A DNA stretch of 64,000 nt. It comes from Leclercia sp. S52. GTDB lineage: Bacteria; Pseudomonadota; Gammaproteobacteria; Enterobacterales; Enterobacteriaceae. Of the stretch, positions 57,469 through 64,000 are shown piece by piece. The notes below the pieces were generated by a model. It saw only the letters and a list, made by a program, of their open reading frames with translations, made no database searches and was not told where the DNA came from. The stretch lies in NCBI RefSeq assembly GCF_039727615.1, contig NZ_CP152474.1, positions 2,604,001 through 2,668,000 of the forward strand, written 5' to 3'. A program made the position numbers and the translations under genes. Position 1 is the first letter of the stretch. Each line of letters starts with the position of its first letter.

Positions 57469-58842
57469 TTATTTCAGCAGACGAACCTTGCAGTTTTTGC
57501 CTTTGATCTTGCCGTTTTGCAGCTGTTTCCACGCCTTCTGCGCTACTGACTGACGCACCGCCACATACACGTGCGCCGGATGCACCGCGATTTTACCGAT
57601 ATCAGCACCGTCCAGACCAATATCGCCGGTCAGCGCGCCCAGTACATCACCGGGACGCATTTTGGCTTTTTTACCGCCGTCGATACAGAGCGTCGCCATC
57701 TCAGCGGCCAGCGGCACAACGCTGACGTTAGCCGGTGCATCCACCCAGTTAGGCTTGATTTGCAGCATTTCTGCCAGAATGTTGGCACGCTGCGCCTCTT
57801 CCGGGGCGCAGAAACTGATCGCCAGGCCGCTATTACCGGCGCGAGCGGTACGACCGATGCGGTGAACATGCACTTCCGGATCCCAGGCCAGCTCGTAGTT
57901 CACCACCAGCTCCAGGGATTTGATGTCCAGACCGCGGGCGGCGACGTCGGTAGCAACCAGCACGCGGGCGCTGCCGTTGGCAAAACGTACCAGGGTCTGA
58001 TCGCGATCGCGCTGCTCAAGATCGCCATGCAGCGACAGGGCGCTCTGTCCAGCCTCGGTCAGGGCATCGCACACCGCCTGACAATCTTTTTTGGTATTAC
58101 AGAACACCACACAGGAGGCAGGCTGGTGGACGCTGAGCAGCTTCTGCAGCAGCGGGATTTTGCCCCGCTGGGTGGTATCGAAGAACTGCTGCTCAATCGC
58201 CGGCAGCGCGTCGACGGTGTCAATTTCAATGGCGATCGGGTTTTGCTGCACGCGGCCGCTGATGGCGGCAATCGCCTCTGGCCAGGTGGCAGAAAAGAGC
58301 ATGGTCTGGCGCGATGGCGGCGCAAAACGAGTCACTTCGTCGATGGCCTCGCTAAAGCCCATATCCAGCATGCGGTCGGCTTCGTCCAGCACCAGGGTCT
58401 GCAGCGCATCAAGGGAGACCGTGCCTTTTTGCAGGTGATCGAGCAGACGACCCGGAGTGGCAACGATGATGTGCGGCGCGTGCTGCAAAGAGTCACGCTG
58501 GGCGCCGAACGGCTGTCCGCCGCAGAGGGTTAAGATTTTGGTGTTCGGCAGAAAACGCGCCAGACGACGCAGCTCCGCCGCCACCTGATCCGCCAGCTCG
58601 CGCGTCGGGCAGAGCACCAGCGACTGCGTTTTATAGAGGCTGGCGTCAATATGCTGTAACAGCCCAAGGCCGAACGTCGCCGTTTTGCCACTGCCGGTTT
58701 TGGCCTGCACGCGGACATCGCGTCCTTCCAGGATCGCCGGCAGCGCGGCAGCTTGTACAGGGGTCATCGTCAGGTAACCCAACTCGTTGAGGTTATCGAG
58801 TTGGGCGGCAGGCAGTACGTTCAGCGTTGAAAAAGCAGTCAC
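57469..58842 (-). CDS. dbpA: DEAD-box RNA helicase DbpA
   Basis: 457 residues. Walker A AKTGSGKT at residues 47-54, DEAD box in LVLDEADRMLDMGF near 153, SATWPEA, and motif VI HRIGRTARAG. The C-terminal RNA-binding domain (from about residue 380, MRPGDVLGALTGDIGLDGAD) recognises hairpin 92 of 23S rRNA, directing the helicase to late 50S assembly. Start MTAFSTLNVLP fits E. coli. A small Pro-rich ORF lies 28 bp upstream in the same direction. Confidence 0.97.
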   Translation of the reverse strand: MTAFSTLNVLPAAQLDNLNELGYLTMTPVQAAALPAILEGRDVRVQAKTGSGKTATFGLGLLQHIDASLYKTQSLVLCPTRELADQVAAELRRLARFLPNTKILTLCGGQPFGAQRDSLQHAPHIIVATPGRLLDHLQKGTVSLDALQTLVLDEADRMLDMGFSEAIDEVTRFAPPSRQTMLFSATWPEAIAAISGRVQQNPIAIEIDTVDALPAIEQQFFDTTQRGKIPLLQKLLSVHQPASCVVFCNTKKDCQAVCDALTEAGQSALSLHGDLEQRDRDQTLVRFANGSARVLVATDVAARGLDIKSLELVVNYELAWDPEVHVHRIGRTARAGNSGLAISFCAPEEAQRANILAEMLQIKPNWVDAPANVSVVPLAAEMATLCIDGGKKAKMRPGDVLGALTGDIGLDGADIGKIAVHPAHVYVAVRQSVAQKAWKQLQNGKIKGKNCKVRLLK

Positions 58843-58870
58843 AGTTATTCTCGCGGTAAAAAACTCACAG

Positions 58871-59050
58871 TCAGCAGGCGCGTATCCTCGCAGATCTCCG
58901 CCTCTGATGCGACATTTTAATCGGCACTTCGTCCGGCGGCGGATCCGGCATCGGCTGCGGGCGGGGGATCGGTTCGGGAACGGGCACCGGATCGGTGGGT
59001 ACCGGGTCCGATTGCCGCGTTTGCAGCAGCAGTGTTAAGAGCATGGCCAT
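58871..59050 (-). CDS. Small proline-rich protein upstream of dbpA (59 aa)
   Basis: ATG at 59048-59050 preceded by GGAGGG. A short hydrophobic start (MAMLLTLLLQ) leads into a polyproline stretch PVPTDPVPVPEPIPRPQPMP then DPPPDE, and ends in an Arg-rich tail RRRSARIRAC. It lies 58 bp after the FnrS 3' end and 28 bp before dbpA, so it could be a leader peptide of dbpA or an independent small membrane-associated protein. Unrecognised. Consecutive Pro codons could slow the ribosome (EF-P-dependent), a feature of some leader ORFs. Confidence 0.55.
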   Translation of the reverse strand: MAMLLTLLLQTRQSDPVPTDPVPVPEPIPRPQPMPDPPPDEVPIKMSHQRRRSARIRAC

Positions 59051-59108
59051 GTTACCCTCCAGGGGATCGGGTTGTCTCTTTTAGGGTAGTCGCTGCTGGG
59101 TTGCAGGC

Positions 59109-59230
59109 AAAAAAAAGCCGACTTATTTAAGTCGGCGTCGTACGAATCAATTTTGCTATGCAGTAATTCAAAAAAGGAAGTAAGACAATATGGAGCGCAA
59201 CGCCCATCGCTTGACGTTGCATTCACCTGC
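59109..59230 (-). ncRNA. fnrS: Anaerobically induced small RNA FnrS
   Basis: 122 nt between zntB and dbpA, the E. coli fnrS position. The 5' end GCAGGTGAATGCAACGTCAA, the middle TTGTCTTACTTCC and the 3' hairpin GCCGACTTAAATAAGTCGGC followed by eight T are the same as E. coli FnrS apart from a few bases in the terminal loop and one in the linker. FnrS is induced by FNR without oxygen and, with Hfq, represses mRNAs for aerobic functions such as sodB, maeA and gpmA. Confidence 0.97.
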
Positions 59231-59265
59231 GGGAGAGATAGTGCACCTTATGGGTAAACGGTTTA

Positions 59266-59279
59266 TTGACTTCGCTCAA
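59266..59279 (-). promoter_or_regulatory. FNR box of fnrS
   Basis: TTGAC-TTCG-CTCAA, close to TTGAT-N4-ATCAA. Its centre is about 42 bp before the FnrS 5' end, the classical class II FNR position. Confidence 0.88.
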
Positions 59280-59325
59280 TTAAAATAGCGTTTCAGGCGC
59301 ATCATAACGTCAAAATAGTACAAAT

Positions 59326-60309
59326 TTACAACCATTTACTGCGATGTAACCACCATGCAACACCACCGATTAAAACGACTAACATGATGCAGAACAGCGA
59401 AAAGCCAAAGCGGAAGTCCCCGCCGGGGATCCCCCCCAGGTTGACGCCGAACAGCCCCGTTAAGAAGGTGCTGGGCAGAAAGACCATCGCCATCAGCGAC
59501 ATGGTGTAGGTTCTGCGGGAGAGCGACTCCTGCATCACCTGGGCGATTTCGTCGGTCAGGATCGCCGTGCGGGCAATACAGGCATCAATTTCATCGAGAC
59601 CACGCCCCAGCCGGTCGGCAATATCCTGCATTCTGCGGCGCTGATCGTCATTCATCCAGGGGAGCCGTTCACTCGCCAGACGGGCATACACATCGCGCTG
59701 CGGGGCCATGTAGCGGCGCATCACAATCAACTGTTTGCGCAGCAGCGCCAGAAATCCGCGAGGCGGAATAACCTGGTCGATCAGGTTATCCTCCAGATCG
59801 ATAATCTTATCGTGCAGCTCTTCGATAAACTCACTGGCATGATCGGTGAGCGCGTCGCAGACATCCACCAGCCAGCTCCCACAATCTTCCGGGCCAGTAC
59901 CCTCTTTTAAATCCCCGACGATGTCGTCCAGCGCCAGCACTTTTCGCTGCCGGGTCGAGACAATCAGCCGTTCATCCATATAAAGGCGCATCGCCACCAG
60001 CTGATCCGGCCGTTCATCGGTGCTGCCATTAATACAGCGCAGGGTAATAAGTGTTCCCTCACCCATGCGGGTCACGCGCGGGCGCAAACTTTCCCCGGCC
60101 AGCGCGTCGCGCACGTTGTTGGGCAGTAACGGGGTTGAGGCCAGCCAGTGAGCGCTCTCCGGCTGGGTATAGTTCAGGTGCAGCCAGCAGGGATGTTGCT
60201 GATCGATAATATCGTTGTTGGTGAGCGGTCTTGCCCCGCCCTTACCGTCGAGTATCCACGCAAAAACTGCGTCAGGAACGTTAACTTCCGATCCTTTTAT
60301 GCCTTCCAC
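59326..60309 (-). CDS. zntB: CorA-family zinc transporter ZntB
   Basis: 327 residues, the E. coli length. Long cytoplasmic alpha/beta and helical domain, then two C-terminal membrane helices ([38 protein letters not shown]) separated by the GVN motif ([10 protein letters not shown]) typical of CorA-like pores. Pentameric inner-membrane zinc transporter. Start [12 protein letters not shown]. Upstream of it, divergent genes are absent; fnrS follows it downstream in the same direction. Confidence 0.97.
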   Translation of the reverse strand: MEGIKGSEVNVPDAVFAWILDGKGGARPLTNNDIIDQQHPCWLHLNYTQPESAHWLASTPLLPNNVRDALAGESLRPRVTRMGEGTLITLRCINGSTDERPDQLVAMRLYMDERLIVSTRQRKVLALDDIVGDLKEGTGPEDCGSWLVDVCDALTDHASEFIEELHDKIIDLEDNLIDQVIPPRGFLALLRKQLIVMRRYMAPQRDVYARLASERLPWMNDDQRRRMQDIADRLGRGLDEIDACIARTAILTDEIAQVMQESLSRRTYTMSLMAMVFLPSTFLTGLFGVNLGGIPGGDFRFGFSLFCIMLVVLIGGVAWWLHRSKWL

Positions 60310-60436
60310 AGCGCCTCCGCCAGTAGCTGTTCTTTGCTGTCAGTCTAGCCACCCTGGCAGCTTAAGCAACCATTTAACCCGCCATCGCGCTGAATTTGCT
60401 CGTAAAAGAGACTATTCCTGAACTAAACGCGTTGCA

Positions 60437-60460
60437 CAAAAAAGCCTGGCGAACCAGGCT
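60437..60460 (-). terminator. Terminator of the chemoreceptor gene
   Basis: On the minus strand AGCCTGG-TTCG-CCAGGCT followed by TTTTTT. Confidence 0.92.
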
Positions 60461-60478
60461 TCAAGAGTTGATGACGTG

Positions 60479-61606
60479 TCAGGCACGCGCGGGGTGTGTT
60501 CGCCCGTCGTATAAAGGCGCAGAGGATGCCGGTTCCAGATGGAAGTTTCGCGTGCGGGTCTGCAGCTCAACCACCTGATTTTTCAACACCGCCGAGGAGC
60601 CGGAGAGCTCTTCCACCATCCCCACGTTACTCTGGGTGACGTTTTCCAGATCGGACAGCGCCTGGGTAATTTGCGCGATGCCCTTCTCCTGTTCATAGGT
60701 CGAAGTGGAAATTTCATCCATTAGCCTGCTGACCTGCCCGGAGCCGCTGACGATCTCCTGCATGTTCTTCTCGGCTTCAGCCACCACCATCGCTCCCTGG
60801 CTGACGTTACTGCTGGTAACGGCGATCAGGGATTTGATGCTTTTTGCCGCCTCGGCACTGCGATGCGCCAGGCTCCGCACTTCCCCGGCCACGACCGAGA
60901 AATCTTTGCCATGATCGCCGGCACGAGCAGCTTCGACCGCAGCATTGAGCGCCAGGATATTGGTCTGGAAGGCGATACCGTCAATCATGGTGATGATTTC
61001 GGTCATCTGCTGGGCACATTCGGTAATGGAGTGCATGTTGTTGGCAACCTGCCCCATCAGCTCGCCGCCTTTCTGCGCCTGGCGGGTCGCTGCGTTGGCC
61101 TTCTCATTGGCGAGACGGGTGTTATCAGCGGTATTTTTAGTGGTAGCTGCCATCTGTTCCATGCTGGCAGAGGTCTGGATCAGCGACGCGGACTGCAGCT
61201 CGGTTTTTGCCGCCAGCGCCGAACTGCGGGCGGCCAGCTGCTCAGAAAGGCTCATTGCCGTGGCTGAGGAGGAGCGGATCTCACGCACCAGGGTGGCGAT
61301 GTTGCCCGACAGGGTGTTAATCCCCGGGATCAGCCGCCCCGCGCAGTTGTCGCCAAATTCGGGGATCCTGACGCCCACATTGCCGGAGATAACCTCTTCA
61401 ATGCTTCTTTTTACCGTATTGATGGGTACGACCAGGTATTGGGTCATGTAAAGCAGCAGGAACAGGAACGCAATGACAAATAGGCAATTAAGCGAAATTA
61501 ACAAAGAGGTTTGCGGTGCTAGAAAAATGACCAGTCCATCAATTAATAGAAACACAACCACCAGATAAGAAAGAATAAAAGTCCTTACGCTAATATTCCT
61601 GAGCAT
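60479..61606 (-). CDS. Methyl-accepting chemotaxis-like protein without a periplasmic domain
   Basis: 375 residues. Two membrane helices (about residues 8-30 and 36-56) are separated by only a few residues, so no extracellular ligand domain exists. A HAMP domain follows (VPINTVKRSIEEVISGNVGV), then a full MCP signalling hairpin with the tip IDGIAFQTNILALNAAVEAA RAGDHGKDFSVVAGEVRSLA (two adjoining segments). No NWETF-type CheR/CheB tether at the C-terminus. It probably senses an intracellular or membrane signal. Start at ATG 61606; a GTG four codons earlier is less likely. Inserted between zntB and dgcM compared with E. coli. Confidence 0.9.
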   Translation of the reverse strand: MLRNISVRTFILSYLVVVFLLIDGLVIFLAPQTSLLISLNCLFVIAFLFLLLYMTQYLVVPINTVKRSIEEVISGNVGVRIPEFGDNCAGRLIPGINTLSGNIATLVREIRSSSATAMSLSEQLAARSSALAAKTELQSASLIQTSASMEQMAATTKNTADNTRLANEKANAATRQAQKGGELMGQVANNMHSITECAQQMTEIITMIDGIAFQTNILALNAAVEAARAGDHGKDFSVVAGEVRSLAHRSAEAAKSIKSLIAVTSSNVSQGAMVVAEAEKNMQEIVSGSGQVSRLMDEISTSTYEQEKGIAQITQALSDLENVTQSNVGMVEELSGSSAVLKNQVVELQTRTRNFHLEPASSAPLYDGRTHPARA

Positions 61607-62203
61607 AATATATCCCACAACGGCATTTTCAGATGATAGGAAATATATAGCATTCTGCTTTTAATTTTTCACCCTCATTTCGTAGTGACATTTCATTAAC
61701 GTTATAGGCTTTTGAAATTTACCTTAAGGGAGAGCCAAAAGCTAACCAACCTGTAACCTCCATACATTAAAGTCTGATAATAAGAATATTAAGCCCTTAA
61801 TGCCATGAAATGCATTTGCCCAGATAAATTTTATAGTTAAGCCACAAGACCTTAAGGACATGTATTCGTTAGCCGGGCTTAAATTACTCAATATTGGATA
61901 TGTTTTTACGGATTGCTTGAAAAAAACATTAATGTTTTCTCGAAGCCAATCCGATACTAAACGCCTTTCCCCAAAAAACAGCGACTCCTTACCGGTGATC
62001 TATGAGAAATTGACTTAATAACTGCTGTCGCATCACAGGAGAATAAAACTATTCCAGTTGGTAAAATTAATACGAATTTCATACGAATATCACAAAAAAA
62101 TTCTGCCTGACCGTATGAAGTAGAGTATGTTTCAAAGAAGCCCACGCGTGCCGCTACGTCGTGGATCTCAGGCACCTGACGTGCTGATAACTGAGACTGG
62201 CCT
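61607..62203. other. 597-bp divergent region between the chemoreceptor gene and dgcM
   Basis: AT-rich, no supported gene on either strand. It must carry promoters for both genes. I see no clear operator, sRNA terminator or repeat. The minus-strand open frame at 61957-62568 is mostly the complement of dgcM. Confidence 0.5.
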
Positions 62204-63436
62204 ATGTCGCTTTCAGGGTTTGCTGCGCTGAATATACTAAAAACACCCGTATGGGTCGTATCCCCGGTTTCGGAGGATATTGTGTTCGCCAATACGGCAG
62301 CAAAAAAGATCATGCAGGACGCGACGCTGGATGACCTGCGTAAAGGGGTCTGCTCAGCACATGCCCAGGCAACGCTTGCGATGTACGTGCCCGATTTAAA
62401 AACCCAACAAGAGATTATTGAAATCTGGAGCGTGCAGGTAAATAACCAGCCAATGAGCCTCAGCTGCCGGCTCTCGCTGGCCGATTTTGACACCTGCGGC
62501 GAGGTCATTATTTTTGAGGGTATTGCCCGGCAGCCGGTAACAGGCCTTAAAGCCACCAGCTCTGGCACCTACCAGCGCAAAAAACAGGGGTTCTACGCCC
62601 GTTTCTTCCAGACCAACAGTGCGCCCATGCTGTTAATCGATCCTGCCCGGGACGGCCAGGTGGTTGATGCCAATCTCGCGGCCCTCAATTTTTATGGCTA
62701 TACCCATGATGAGATGTGCAGCAAGCACACCTGGGAGATCAACACCCTCGGCCGCAATATTCTGCCGGTGATGACGGAGATCGCGCGTTTACCTGGCGGC
62801 CATAAGCCGCTCAACTTTGTGCATCGACTGGCTGATGGCACCACCCGACATGTACAGACCTATGCCGGCCCGATTGAGATCTACGGCGACAAACTGATGC
62901 TGTGCATCATTCATGATATTACCGAGCAAAAACGGCTTGAACTGGAGCTTGAGCATGCCGCGCTGCGCGACTCGTTAACCGGCCTGCTCAACCGTCGTCA
63001 GTTTTATAACCTTACCGATCAAGCCTCACCGAACAATCTTCCTGCCCAGCAGGAGTTCAGCCTGCTGCTGGTGGATACGGACCACTTTAAGCGCATTAAC
63101 GATATGTTTGGGCATCAGAAAGGCGATGAGGTGTTGATTGCCCTCTCGCGAATGCTGGAAAGCTGTTGCCGGAAAGATGATTACGTTTTCCGCTGGGGTG
63201 GCGAGGAGTTTGTGCTGCTGCTGCCCCGCACGTCGCTGGACGCGGCGATGCAGATCGCAGAAACCCTGCGCGCGGCCATCGCCCGCATTGCCATCCCGGG
63301 ACTGCCCCGCTTCACCGTCAGCATTGGGGTGGCGCGGCATAACCCGGATGAAAGTATCGACGATCTGTTTAAGCGCGTGGACGATGCGCTGTATCGCGCA
63401 AAGAATGATGGTCGTAATAAAGTGCTGGCGGCGTGA
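62204..63436 (+). CDS. dgcM: Diguanylate cyclase DgcM (YdaM)
   Basis: 410 residues, the E. coli DgcM length, and colinear with it: N-terminal PAS (TPVWVVSPVSEDIVFANTAA), second PAS (FYARFFQTNSAPMLLIDPAR, DITEQKRLELELEHA) and GGDEF domain from about residue 255 (DSLTGLLNRRQF) with active-site motif RWGGEEF. The RxxD inhibitory site before it is not obvious. In E. coli DgcM makes c-di-GMP and, with MlrA and PdeR, switches on csgD and curli. Located next to the zntB region as in E. coli, now separated by the chemoreceptor gene. Confidence 0.94.
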   Translation: MSLSGFAALNILKTPVWVVSPVSEDIVFANTAAKKIMQDATLDDLRKGVCSAHAQATLAMYVPDLKTQQEIIEIWSVQVNNQPMSLSCRLSLADFDTCGEVIIFEGIARQPVTGLKATSSGTYQRKKQGFYARFFQTNSAPMLLIDPARDGQVVDANLAALNFYGYTHDEMCSKHTWEINTLGRNILPVMTEIARLPGGHKPLNFVHRLADGTTRHVQTYAGPIEIYGDKLMLCIIHDITEQKRLELELEHAALRDSLTGLLNRRQFYNLTDQASPNNLPAQQEFSLLLVDTDHFKRINDMFGHQKGDEVLIALSRMLESCCRKDDYVFRWGGEEFVLLLPRTSLDAAMQIAETLRAAIARIAIPGLPRFTVSIGVARHNPDESIDDLFKRVDDALYRAKNDGRNKVLAA

Positions 63437-63480
63437 TGTCGCCTTCTGTCTTTCAATATATTCCTTGAGGAGTGGTTAAG

Positions 63481-64000
63481 ATGAGCAAGAAGATTTTGAT
63501 GCTGGTCGGGGATTACGCTGAAGATTACGAAACCATGGTGCCGTTTCAGGCATTGCAGATGATTGGTCATCAGGTTGATGCGGTCTGCCCTGACAAAGCC
63601 AAAGGCGACTTTATCATGACGGCAATCCACGATTTTGACGGCGCCCAGACCTATAGCGAAAAACCCGGCCACCGCTTTATTCTCAACGCCGATTTTGCTG
63701 AGGTGAAAGAAGAGGATTATGACGCGCTATTAATTCCGGGCGGACGGGCACCGGAATATCTGCGGCTGAATGAGCAGGTAATCAAACTGGTGCAGGCCTT
63801 TGACCAGGCACGTAAGCCGATTGCCGCCGTGTGCCACGGCGCTCAACTGCTGGCCGCCGCGGATGTCCTGAAAGGCCGCACCTGCAGCGCTTATCCTGCC
63901 TGTGCGCCAGAAGTCCGACTCAGCGGCGGATACTATGCAGACATCGGTATTGATGAGGCTTATGTCGATGACAATCTGGTTACGGCTCCCGCCTGGCCTG
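63481..64000 (+). CDS. DJ-1/PfpI-family protein (partial)
   Basis: 173 codons before the right edge of the window. Flavodoxin-like DJ-1/PfpI fold: [20 protein letters not shown] with the conserved early Glu, [13 protein letters not shown], and the nucleophile elbow [17 protein letters not shown] containing the reactive Cys. Family members include glyoxalase III, deglycase-type and general stress proteins; sequence alone does not separate these. GAGGAG ribosome site, 44 bp after dgcM, same direction, so possibly cotranscribed. Confidence 0.9.
   Translation, partial: MSKKILMLVGDYAEDYETMVPFQALQMIGHQVDAVCPDKAKGDFIMTAIHDFDGAQTYSEKPGHRFILNADFAEVKEEDYDALLIPGGRAPEYLRLNEQVIKLVQAFDQARKPIAAVCHGAQLLAAADVLKGRTCSAYPACAPEVRLSGGYYADIGIDEAYVDDNLVTAPAWP

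Noticed and set aside
61957..62568. Minus-strand open frame of 203 codons reaching into the chemoreceptor/dgcM gap
   Set aside because: Two thirds is the complement of dgcM's PAS domain, and the rest lacks a plausible terminator or family similarity.

Overview
The window is chromosomal DNA of an Enterobacteriaceae member close to Enterobacter, Lelliottia or Leclercia. Most proteins are near-identical in length and sequence to E. coli counterparts, gene order follows the E. coli 30-32 min region (cybB-gapC-aldA-ydcF-hrpA-azoR, the paa cluster, tynA-feaB-feaR, ydbL-ynbE-ydbH, ldhA-hslJ-ydbJ-ydbK-ompN, ttcA-dbpA-zntB-dgcM), and coding GC is high with BIME-type palindromes between genes. The species assignment is an inference from this synteny.

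Layout. 1-5.1 kb: partial cybB, an intact gapC, an inserted alpha/beta hydrolase, aldA and ydcF. 5.5-11.9 kb: accessory transport block with an MHS-family MFS permease, then a tripartite efflux operon (14-TM MFS, HlyD adaptor, lipoprotein outer-membrane channel) and an O-methyltransferase. 12-16.7 kb: hrpA and azoR, divergent. 16.7-22 kb: an AT-richer island with a T6SS-type GH19 muramidase effector (frameshifted), a putative periplasmic immunity protein and a HigB/HigA-like toxin-antitoxin pair with a palindromic operator. 22-35.4 kb: complete phenylacetate catabolon paaABCDEFGHIJK plus paaX-paaY on the minus strand and paaZ on the plus strand. 35.6-43 kb: the feeder pathway from aromatic amines (tynA amine oxidase, feaB aldehyde dehydrogenase, feaR activator), with an alkylsulfatase inserted between tynA and feaB. 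43-46 kb: the YdbH-YnbE-YdbL envelope lipid-transport module. 46.3-54.4 kb: a two-gene small-protein operon, ldhA, a GGA-rich multi-hairpin repeat, hslJ, ydbJ, ydbK, the sRNA MicC and porin ompN. 54.5-64 kb: small genes, ttcA, dbpA, the sRNA FnrS, zntB, a minimal MCP, dgcM and a truncated DJ-1/PfpI gene.

Functionally, TynA oxidises phenylethylamine in the periplasm, FeaB makes phenylacetate, and PaaK plus the PaaABCDE epoxidase, PaaG, PaaZ, PaaF, PaaH and PaaJ carry it to acetyl-CoA and succinyl-CoA. FeaR boxes and PaaX boxes are visible upstream of the relevant genes.

The most unusual feature is that four genes (the hydrolase, the GH19 effector, paaJ, paaF) each carry one extra G in a G-homopolymer; removing that one base restores the expected reading frame and length every time. 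This points to either homopolymer sequencing error or a mismatch-repair-type mutational signature. No CRISPR array, tRNA, rRNA or complete insertion sequence was seen.
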